From: Miltoncostaeaceae bacterium
Lineage (GTDB): Bacteria > Actinomycetota > Thermoleophilia > Miltoncostaeales > Miltoncostaeaceae
Assembly (NCBI GenBank): GCA_030598075.1
Contig: JAUVQP010000082.1
Coordinates: 1-7,109 of the forward strand
Direction: 5' to 3'
DNA length: 7,109 nt
Made by a program: the position numbers and the translations under genes. The notes under the pieces are model-generated. The model worked only from the letters and a program-made list of their open reading frames with translations, did not search any database and was not told the origin of the DNA. Positions 1 to 4,948 of this stretch are shown piece by piece. The first letter of the stretch is position 1. The number at the start of each line of letters is the position of its first letter.

Positions 1-1
1 C

Positions 2-289
2 CGAGCAGCGAGCGGCGTGGTGCGGGGCGCGGCCCTTCGATCGGCGGAATCACAGGTCGAGCTGGCATCGGGTCGGGTGGAGCTTCAGTACGTTCGACCA
101 CCGGAACGGATCGAAATCGATATTGACGAGGGCATCGTGGAGATCGAGGTCCCGGCCGGAGCGTACCGGCTCGACATCGAGCAGAGCATCGGCGACCGCC
201 GCGTCGTGGGAATTAGGGACGATCCCGCCGCAAACCGCCGCCTCACGGTGAGGGTCAACGAGGGCAATATCTCCATCCGGGGCGTTTGA
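2..289 (+). CDS. DUF4097 family beta-strand repeat protein (C-terminal part, cut by left edge)
   Basis: The reading frame is open from the left edge (codons from position 2) to TGA at 287-289, giving at least 95 residues. It is probably the tail of a longer protein, so the GTG codons at 17 and 20 need not be starts. Alternating hydrophobic/polar strands recur with a repeat-like pattern: RIEIDIDEGIVEIEVPAG, then YRLDIEQSIGDRRVVGI, then a DDPAANRRLTVRV stretch ending NISIRGV. This matches the C-terminus of DUF4097 (toastrack-like, right-handed beta-strand) proteins, where a 'DPAAxRR' segment precedes a final 'xNGxVxIRG' strand. In this copy the usual SNG turn is ENEG-like (VNEGN). DUF4097 proteins are often membrane-associated or extracytoplasmic and lie next to stress regulators, but their biochemical role is not established. 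The next ORF overlaps its stop codon. The family call rests on remembered pattern similarity only. Confidence 0.72.
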   Translation, partial: RAASGVVRGAALRSAESQVELASGRVELQYVRPPERIEIDIDEGIVEIEVPAGAYRLDIEQSIGDRRVVGIRDDPAANRRLTVRVNEGNISIRGV

Positions 290-702
290 CCTCCAGGGGG
301 TCGACGTCCGCACGCGAAGAGGCGTATTCTAAGTTCCGGTCCAACGCTCTCTTCGAGGCGACTGTGTACGAGCTCATCGATCGCATTGATCGCGCGAGCG
401 AAATCGAGCTGCGCCATCCTGACGGCAGCGGCTACCTCGTGCGCTGCTGTCACACCGGCAAGATCGAGAGCAGGGTCGTGTGCGCCAGCGGCGATATCAG
501 CGATGCGGTGGAGCGATCGCCCGAGGCCTTCCTCCACCATCATCCCGACGCCGCAGAGGTTCCCGGAATCGGTGCCGCACTGTTCCGCCTCGCCTCAAAC
601 GGGGCCACCGAGGAGCACGCGGGGACCATCCGGACGGACCGCAGGGCCCGCCGTATCGCGCCCGGGCACCTGAAGCCCGTGCTGCGGCGCGGCCCGCGCT
701 AA
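286..702 (+). CDS. Hypothetical protein, small, unrecognised
   Basis: This 138-codon frame starts with TTG at 286, overlapping the upstream stop by 4 nt (TTGA), and ends with TAA at 700-702. I do not recognise the family. Codons have mostly G/C third positions and the product is balanced: an amphipathic helix (LFEATVYELIDRIDR), then predicted strands with a Cys pair (LVRCC), a run of three His (FLHHHPDA) and a very basic C-terminal tail. The start is uncertain. A GTG at 364 has a better ribosome site (GAGG at 355-358, 5-nt spacing) and would give 112 residues. The overlap with the DUF4097 gene suggests co-transcription if the TTG start is right. The opposite-strand frame over the same DNA looks like a shadow. 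It could be spurious, but composition favours a real gene. Confidence 0.5.
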   Translation: MTSRGSTSAREEAYSKFRSNALFEATVYELIDRIDRASEIELRHPDGSGYLVRCCHTGKIESRVVCASGDISDAVERSPEAFLHHHPDAAEVPGIGAALFRLASNGATEEHAGTIRTDRRARRIAPGHLKPVLRRGPR

Positions 703-784
703 GCCTGCGGGACGCGCCACCCGCCAATCGGCGCCCCTGCGGCCAAGCACCACGCATCAGAATGACGGTTATGTCGAGTTGTCG

Positions 785-1996
785 TCAGGGGCGGTGGGTG
801 GCGCCATCCCCCGGCTCGCGGCGCATCGGCTGCAGGCGCCCGTACGTGTAGGAGCGCAGGAGCCACTCGAATGGCCCGAAGCGGAAGATCCTCATCCACG
901 CCAGGGCCGCCAGCGCGAGCCCGAGCCAAATGGCCAGGGCGAGCGCCAGCCCCTCGGCGGCGTCGATCCTTTGGAAGAGGCCGAGCCCCAGCGACGTGAA
1001 GATGAAGGCTGCCGCCAGCGACCCCAGCAGATAGACGCTGAGCGACATCCGCCCCGGAGCGCGGAGGATCGCGAACGCCGGCGCAGCGGTCACCGTTCGC
1101 GGGATCAGAGCGAACGCCGCCACGTACGCGGCGGTCAGGGGCGGCGCCGCAAGGAACAGCAGCAGAACACCGACCCCCGAGACGGCGCTCCCACCCGTCG
1201 GATCGAGCAGCGCTGCCACCGCGCCCCCGATCAGGCCCACCGGGAGGCCGACCGCGAGCGTCCGGCGCATCAGACGGCGGTGCCGTCCGGCGCGCGTGAG
1301 GATGCCGCGCCGTCCCAGAACCAGGCCGACCGCGAACGCCGCGAACACCGTGGGACCCTGGACGATCAGCACGCCCGCCTGGCCGACCGCCATGTCCTTG
1401 AAGCGTTGGACGAACACGTCCCCGGCGGAGCCGTCGACGTAGGCCGCGCGGGTCTGCTCGATCGCCTCTAGGTCGGTCTCGACGGAGCCGGACAGGACGA
1501 GCGCAAGGGCGAGGATCGCGATCACCCCGGCGCCGAGCGAGAAGACGACCGCCGCCCGGCTCAGCACCTGGCGGTCGCTGAGGCGGCTCAGCGGGACGAG
1601 GCTGAGGCCGACCACGGCGTAGAGCATCAGGATGTCGCCCCAGTAGAGGAACGCAGCGTGCAGGAGCCCGAACGAGAACAGAAGGGCGAGGCGCCGCCGG
1701 TAGCGCCCGAAGAAGAGGTCGCGATCGCCCGCCCGCCCGAGTTGGAGCGCCACGCCGTAGCCGAAGAGCAGCGCAAAGAGGGTGTAGAACTTCAGCGCAG
1801 CCAGGCTCGTCACGAGCCACAGGGCGACGTCGTTGGCCGTGCCCGAGAACTCGCCCCAGCCGCCGGCGAGAGCGGTCGAGTAGCCCTCCATGTTCACCAC
1901 GATGATCCCGAGCAGGGCGAAGCCCCGAAGGACGTCGAGCAGTGCGATCCGGTCGCGGTCGGCCACCGGGCCCGGGGCCGGCGAAGCGTCCCTCAC
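785..1996 (-). CDS. DUF418 domain-containing membrane protein (YeiB-type)
   Basis: The product is a 403-residue multipass membrane protein. The N-terminus carries the family signature LLDVLRGFALLGIIVVN (residues 19-35). A GDILMLYAVVG segment follows at 120-130, then many hydrophobic spans, GRMSLSVYLL at 315-324, and the diagnostic C-terminal GPFEWLLRSYTYG at 374-386. Length and motif order match the DUF418/YeiB family (about 380-410 residues), which belongs to the acyltransferase-3-like membrane group. Members are thought to act at the cell envelope or in transport, but no reaction is firmly assigned, so none is claimed here. The start used is GTG at 1994-1996. A second GTG ten codons in (1964-1966) is possible, and neither has a strong ribosome site. 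The upstream gene on the same strand ends 61 nt away. The gene is convergent with the 286-702 ORF. Confidence 0.9.
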   Translation of the reverse strand: MRDASPAPGPVADRDRIALLDVLRGFALLGIIVVNMEGYSTALAGGWGEFSGTANDVALWLVTSLAALKFYTLFALLFGYGVALQLGRAGDRDLFFGRYRRRLALLFSFGLLHAAFLYWGDILMLYAVVGLSLVPLSRLSDRQVLSRAAVVFSLGAGVIAILALALVLSGSVETDLEAIEQTRAAYVDGSAGDVFVQRFKDMAVGQAGVLIVQGPTVFAAFAVGLVLGRRGILTRAGRHRRLMRRTLAVGLPVGLIGGAVAALLDPTGGSAVSGVGVLLLFLAAPPLTAAYVAAFALIPRTVTAAPAFAILRAPGRMSLSVYLLGSLAAAFIFTSLGLGLFQRIDAAEGLALALAIWLGLALAALAWMRIFRFGPFEWLLRSYTYGRLQPMRREPGDGATHRP

Positions 1997-2029
1997 CGCA
2001 GCGCGTCCCCGCGCCGCGCACCGACGCGC

Positions 2030-2056
2030 CCCCGGCGCCGGCGAGGCCCGCCGGGG
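2030..2056 (-). terminator. GC hairpin after the 97-aa gene, possible weak terminator
   Basis: CCCCGGCG at 2030-2037 pairs perfectly with CGCCGGGG at 2049-2056 (8 bp, 11-nt loop). An alternative inner stem, CCGGCG (2038-2043) with CGCCGG (2049-2054), competes with it. It begins 2 nt past the minus-strand stop codon at 2058-2060 and lies in the gap before the DUF418 gene. There is no T tract, so intrinsic termination would be weak. In DNA this GC-rich a hairpin can arise by chance. Confidence 0.25.
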
Positions 2057-2057
2057 C

Positions 2058-2351
2058 CTACTCGGCCCAGGGGCTGGCGGCCCGCTCCAGCTCTTTGCGA
2101 CCGCCGCCCTGAAGCCCCCTGAGAATCGTCAGCACGGAGGGCGTCAACCCCCACCACCCGCTCGGCTCTCGACGGATGACGGCGGGGTCCGCGTTCATCA
2201 TCAGCTTCCCGAGATGGCCGTCGCCGAGGCCGTAGAGCGAGGCCCGAAAGGCGAGGTCCTCGCCGGAGATGCTGCCGCCCATGGTCTCGATGTCCAGCAG
2301 GAGCGCGGCGTACCGGCGGCGTGCCGGATTCGAGCTGTCGAGCGGGTTCAC
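2058..2351 (-). CDS. Hypothetical protein, possible winged-helix fold
   Basis: This 97-residue protein starts at GTG (2349-2351) and stops at TAG (2058-2060). I do not recognise a named family. The residue pattern resembles a small winged helix: a helix from RRYAALLLDIETMGG, a turn, a second helix SGEDLAFRASLYGL, a third GDGHLGKLMMNADPAVI, then a wing-like RREPSGWWGLTPSVLTIL. The tail is charged. It has no Cys metal site and no membrane segment. Codon use matches the neighbouring genes. No convincing ribosome site precedes the GTG. The DUF418 gene lies 61 nt downstream on the same strand with a GC hairpin between them, so the two may or may not be co-transcribed. A DNA-binding role is inference from the pattern only. 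Confidence 0.6.
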   Translation of the reverse strand: MNPLDSSNPARRRYAALLLDIETMGGSISGEDLAFRASLYGLGDGHLGKLMMNADPAVIRREPSGWWGLTPSVLTILRGLQGGGRKELERAASPWAE

Positions 2352-2619
2352 GGACGTAGGGTCGGCAGGAGGACGGCGAACTTTCGCCGCGCGTCACCGC
2401 GAACGAAGATCGCCCCCCCGAGCGGCCGTCGCCCTCGCGACGAGGCCTCAACCGGTGTCCGCCAGAGCCGCTTCGACCCCGACCGGCCACGGCCGTCCCC
2501 CCGCCGGCATTCGCACGCTTGCGGGGCCCCGCGCGCGGGCACTCGGGTCGACGACGACCGCCATCGGGAGGCCCGGCCAGGAAGGACTTGGGGGGGTCGC
2601 GGGAGTACTCTCTGGCGTC
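2352..2619. promoter_or_regulatory. Divergent intergenic region between the 97-aa gene and metF
   Basis: This 268-bp stretch has no credible gene; frames crossing it lack coding character. It must hold the promoters for metF (rightward) and probably for the minus-strand 97-aa gene. Visible elements are a perfect 12-bp palindrome GCGGGGCCCCGC at 2521-2532 and a -10-like TACTCT at 2606-2611 just before metF. I looked for SAM-I, SAM-II, SAH, cobalamin and THF riboswitch core motifs, which would suit a methionine gene, and saw none. Confidence 0.4.
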
Positions 2620-2620
2620 A
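2606..2620 (+). promoter_or_regulatory. Candidate -10 element for a leaderless metF transcript
   Basis: TACTCT at 2606-2611 fits the TANNNT -10 consensus and is followed by 8 nt and then the A of the metF ATG at 2620. Transcription would start at or next to the start codon. The nearest purine-rich stretch, GGGAG at 2601-2605, is 14 nt from the ATG, too far to serve as a normal Shine-Dalgarno site. No good -35 hexamer lies at 16-18 nt spacing, which lowers confidence. Confidence 0.33.
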
Positions 2621-3531
2621 TGCGCATCGACGAGATGTTCGCATCGAGCGTGGAGCCCGTCTTCTCGTTCGAGTTCTTCCCGCCGAAGACGCCGGAGGGC
2701 GAGCGAGGCCTCCTCGATGCGATCGAGACGCTCAGCGAGCTGCGGCCCGGGTTCGTGTCGGTCACTTGGGGGGCCGGAGGATCCACGCGCTCGCAGACCA
2801 TCGAGATCGTGTCGATGATCCGCGAGCGGTACGGGCTCGAGGCCATGCCTCACCTCACCAGCGTGGGCGCGACCGTCGAGGAACTCCACGAGTCGCTTCG
2901 GGCGATGCGCGACCAGAAGCTCACGAACGTGCTCGCGCTGCGCGGCGATCCGCCCGCTGGCACCAACGCCTTCGAGCCGGTTCCCGGCGGCCTGAGCTAC
3001 GCCTCCGAGCTCACCCGGCTGGTGGCCGAGAGCTACGACTTCTGCATCGTGGGCGCGTGCTACCCGGAGGTTCACCAAGAGGCCCCCGACGGCCCAAGCG
3101 ACCTCAGCCGGCTGCGCGAGAAGGTCGACGCGGGAGCGCGGGTTCTCATCACACAGCTCTTCTTCGACAACGCGGACTACTTCCGCTTCGTGGACCGCGC
3201 CCGGGGGGCTGGGATCGAGGTTCCCATCGTTCCCGGCATCCTCCCGGTGCGGAGCGAGGAACAGGTGCGCCGTTTCACGGCCCTGTGCGGCGCGAGCATC
3301 CCCGAGGACCTCGACGAGAGGCTGCGCGAGCTCCACGGCGATCCCGAGGCCGTCCGCGAGCTCGGAGCGGACTGGGCCCTCGACCAGTGTCGGGAGCTGC
3401 TCGCCGAGGGGGCCCCCGGAATCCACTTCTACACGATCAATCGCGCCGAGCCGGCGGCCCACGTGGTCAGGACGATGCGCCGCGAGCGCCCCTGGCCGGC
3501 CGCGATCGCTTCTCGCTACGGCGACTCGTAG
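2620..3531 (+). CDS. metF: 5,10-methylenetetrahydrofolate reductase (MetF)
   Basis: This 303-residue cytosolic flavoenzyme reduces 5,10-methylene-THF to 5-methyl-THF, the methyl donor for methionine synthase. It is an FAD-dependent TIM barrel of normal bacterial length (E. coli MetF has 296). Motifs are in family order. FSFEFFPPKT places the catalytic Glu at residue 18 (E. coli Glu28). The TWGAGGSTR loop follows at 49-57, then PHLTSVG at 77-83. ALRGDPPAG puts Asp110 in the place of E. coli Asp120. GACYPEVH is at 145-152, ITQLFFD (Gln179, folate site) at 177-183 and PIVPGILPV at 202-210. The end, HFYTINR, is also typical. The ATG at 2620 was chosen because MRIDEMF is the usual family N-terminus; upstream codons in the frame are non-family. 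No Shine-Dalgarno is close, so initiation may be leaderless. Its 3' end overlaps the convergent cbpM-like gene by 16 bp. Confidence 0.96.
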   Translation: MRIDEMFASSVEPVFSFEFFPPKTPEGERGLLDAIETLSELRPGFVSVTWGAGGSTRSQTIEIVSMIRERYGLEAMPHLTSVGATVEELHESLRAMRDQKLTNVLALRGDPPAGTNAFEPVPGGLSYASELTRLVAESYDFCIVGACYPEVHQEAPDGPSDLSRLREKVDAGARVLITQLFFDNADYFRFVDRARGAGIEVPIVPGILPVRSEEQVRRFTALCGASIPEDLDERLRELHGDPEAVRELGADWALDQCRELLAEGAPGIHFYTINRAEPAAHVVRTMRRERPWPAAIASRYGDS

Positions 3532-3842
3532 CGGCCGAGCCTCCGCTCCAGCCGTTCGATCCGCACGAGGAGCTCGGCCGCGAGGACCGCGCCCTGGATG
3601 TTCAGCGCCAGGTCGCGGCGGAGGCGATCCGCCCGCGCGAGCTGCGCGGCCGCCTCGGGCCGCCAGGGGCCCTCGCGAGGATCCCCCTCCGCGACGTGCT
3701 CGATCAGCCCCAGGTCGATCATCCTCCTCGCGGTGCGTCCATGAACGCCCGAATGCCGGCACAGCTGCCGAAAGCTCAACGTCTTCGTCGTGATCTCGAA
3801 CGCGACGGCACGGGTCTCGCGGGGGCGGGCCGCGTCAGGCAC
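3516..3842 (-). CDS. cbpM: Chaperone modulator CbpM-like protein (MerR-type helix-turn-helix)
   Basis: This 108-residue protein is encoded directly after the J-protein and overlaps its stop by 8 nt (GTG start at 3840-3842, J-protein TGA at 3835-3837). The longer frame, open to 3908, is rejected because its extra residues run antiparallel to nothing conserved and lie inside cbpA; a G-rich run just upstream of the GTG could serve as ribosome site. It aligns by eye with E. coli CbpM: FRQLCRHSGVHGRTARRM corresponds to the degenerate MerR-like helix-turn-helix, LGLIEH to LGVVEP, then a Trp (W60), then RADRLRRDLALNIQG to RAVRLRHELALDWPG. A charged helix (residues 88-105) follows. In E. coli, CbpM binds the CbpA J domain and inhibits its co-chaperone and DNA-binding activity. 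The adjacent CbpA-type gene supports that role. A MerR/HspR-like transcription factor is the main alternative, but HspR usually has a more intact DNA-binding motif. Confidence 0.82.
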   Translation of the reverse strand: MPDAARPRETRAVAFEITTKTLSFRQLCRHSGVHGRTARRMIDLGLIEHVAEGDPREGPWRPEAAAQLARADRLRRDLALNIQGAVLAAELLVRIERLERRLGRYESP

Positions 3843-4716
3843 GGCCGCCCCCCGCGGGCACGAAGTCGCTGGTCTCGGCGAGCCGCTCGAACAACTCGCG
3901 ATCCCCATCCGACAGCGCCGACGGCACCGCGACGGAGATCGTCGCGTAGAGGTCGCCGTCGTCGCCGGACGGGTTGGGAATGCCCCTCCCGCGCAGGCGA
4001 AGCTTTCGGCCCGAGCCCGACCCCTTGGGCACGGTCACGGCGACCGGCCCGCGCGGGGTCTGGACCTGAACGCGCGCGCCGAGCGCCGCCTCCCACGGAG
4101 CCACGGGCAGATCGACGTACAGGTCCCGACCGTCGTGCCGGAAGACGGGGTGGGGCACGATGCGGGCTTGGAGGAACAGATCCCCACGGGGGCCGCCGCC
4201 GATCCCCTCCCCTCCCCGTCCGGCGAGCCGGATCCTGCGGCCGTCGATCATGCCCACCGGGATCCTCACGTCGAGGCTGGTTCCGTCCGGCAGCGTCAGG
4301 CGGCGCGTGCCCCCGGAGATGGCCTCGGAAATCGGCACGTCGATGACGGCCTCCACATCGTTCCCGCGAACCCGGAAGGCGGCGCCCTCGCCCCGTCCGA
4401 AAATGGAGGCGAAGAGGTCCTCGTAGTCCGGTTGCGGCCAGGATGTGCCGCCGGCGCCGGGCGGCGGAGGCGTGCCGCCCGCCTGGACGCGACTCCAGTC
4501 GGCGCCGAAGCGATCGTAGAGCTCGCGCTTCTCCGCGTCTCCCAGCACGTCGAACGCCTGCCCGATCTCCTTGAAGCGCTCCTCCGCGTCGGGGTCGGGG
4601 CTGACGTCGGGGTGATGCGTCCTCGCCAGCTTGCGATAGGCGCGGCGGATCTCATCCTCCTCGGCGTCGCGTGCCACGCCGAGCACGGAGTAGTAGTCAG
4701 GTTTGGTGGCGGGCAT
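3835..4716 (-). CDS. cbpA: J-domain co-chaperone, CbpA/DnaJ type II (no zinc finger)
   Basis: This 293-residue protein should stimulate Hsp70 (DnaK) ATPase and deliver unfolded clients. The J domain spans about residues 7-71 (DYYSVLGV start, HPD motif at 35-37, FKEIGQAFDVLGD). A Gly/Pro-rich linker follows at about 72-118 with DYEDLFASIFG. The client-binding domain CTD I runs about 118-196 and CTD II 197-268 (DLYVDLPVAPWEAALGARV, then VPKGSGSGRKLRLRGRG). The CxxCxGxG zinc repeats of canonical DnaJ are absent, as in CbpA (306 residues in E. coli). Start is ATG at 4714-4716 with only a weak ribosome site. The cbpM-like gene overlaps its 3' end by 8 nt, implying translational coupling. A miniprotein ORF ends 65 nt upstream on the same strand. 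No CIRCE or HAIR operator was seen nearby. In some genomes such genes are called dnaJ2. Confidence 0.93.
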   Translation of the reverse strand: MPATKPDYYSVLGVARDAEEDEIRRAYRKLARTHHPDVSPDPDAEERFKEIGQAFDVLGDAEKRELYDRFGADWSRVQAGGTPPPPGAGGTSWPQPDYEDLFASIFGRGEGAAFRVRGNDVEAVIDVPISEAISGGTRRLTLPDGTSLDVRIPVGMIDGRRIRLAGRGGEGIGGGPRGDLFLQARIVPHPVFRHDGRDLYVDLPVAPWEAALGARVQVQTPRGPVAVTVPKGSGSGRKLRLRGRGIPNPSGDDGDLYATISVAVPSALSDGDRELFERLAETSDFVPAGGGRA

Positions 4717-4781
4717 CGGCTCGGGCGACAGGATGCCACGCCGGTCGGGTCACTGGTCCGCCGGGGGCCGGGAGGCCTCTG

Positions 4782-4871
4782 TCAGCCGCCGAGTCCCGCG
4801 AGCCATCCGAGGGTCAGGGCCGCCACGCCGATGGCCCCGATCAGAATGGGATGAGCAAGCCGCTGGGTCAT
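4782..4871 (-). CDS. Single-span membrane miniprotein, 29 aa, unrecognised
   Basis: This is a 29-codon ORF from ATG (4869-4871) to TGA (4782-4784), shorter than most gene callers accept. It begins MTQRLAHP and continues with about 21 hydrophobic residues (ILIGAIGVAALTLGWLAG core), ending Leu-Gly-Gly, which predicts one membrane helix with a short basic N-terminus. An exceptional Shine-Dalgarno, AGGAGGAG on the minus strand (4877-4884), sits 5-7 nt before the ATG, the best in the window. A longer in-frame ORF from 4976 exists, but its extra residues are Arg-rich and overlap cydA. It lies 65 nt upstream of cbpA on the same strand and head-to-head with cydA. Tiny one-helix proteins (CydX, CydS) are known subunits of cytochrome bd, but those are usually encoded with cydAB in the same direction. 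I assign no function. Confidence 0.6.
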   Translation of the reverse strand: MTQRLAHPILIGAIGVAALTLGWLAGLGG

Positions 4872-4948
4872 GGGCTCTCCTCCTCGCGTCCGCCTGCGCC
4901 ACACTGTTCGCCGCTCGCGGCCCGGTGCCTTCCGACAGATCTGGGAGG
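4872..4948. promoter_or_regulatory. Divergent control region between the miniprotein/cbpA unit and cydAB
   Basis: These 77 bp separate the two opposed start codons (ATG at 4869-4871 on minus, ATG at 4949-4951 on plus). They must carry the promoters of at least one unit if transcription does not come from further away. Visible elements are the minus-strand Shine-Dalgarno CTCCTCCT (plus-strand spelling, 4877-4884), an 8-bp palindrome CAGATCTG at 4936-4943, and GGGAGG at 4943-4948 abutting the cydA ATG. I could not pick out a -35/-10 pair with confidence in either direction, nor a Rex- or HspR-type operator. Confidence 0.4.

Noticed and set aside
85..543. 152-codon minus-strand frame antisense to the DUF4097 end and the 286-702 ORF
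   Set aside because: Its C-terminal half (Ser/Ile repeats, basic stretches) looks like antisense of beta-strand codons, and the plus strand has a recognisable protein there.
703..784. Bidirectional terminator between the 286-702 ORF and the DUF418 gene
   Set aside because: Only a 5-bp stem (GCGGG 707-711 with CCCGC 720-724, 8-nt loop) and no T tract; not better than chance in this composition.
699..2021. 440-codon minus-strand frame over the DUF418 gene
   Set aside because: It is the other minus-strand frame of the same DNA, Arg/Gly/Pro-rich. The 785-1996 frame carries all the DUF418 motifs and membrane spans.
2352..2619. Riboswitch upstream of metF
   Set aside because: Methionine genes often carry SAM, SAH or cobalamin riboswitches, but none of their conserved core sequences could be found here.
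1993..3762. 589-codon minus-strand frame antisense to metF
   Set aside because: Arg/Gly/Pro-rich low-complexity translation with no family features, covering the whole of a certain metF gene.
3843..3908. Upstream extension of the cbpM-like gene to the first start at 3908
   Set aside because: The added residues (Ser/Pro/Arg/Cys-rich) lie wholly inside cbpA and are not CbpM-like; GTG at 3842 gives the normal length and an 8-nt coupled overlap.
1890..4346. 818-codon plus-strand open frame across metF and the flanking genes
   Set aside because: It is a stop-poor shadow frame produced by high GC: extremely Arg/Pro/Gly-rich, no domain, and it runs over metF in another frame and antisense to cbpA/cbpM.
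4872..4948. CIRCE or HAIR heat-shock operator before the chaperone unit
   Set aside because: No TTAGCACTC/GAGTGCTAA or CTTGAGT/ACTCAAG half-sites are present.
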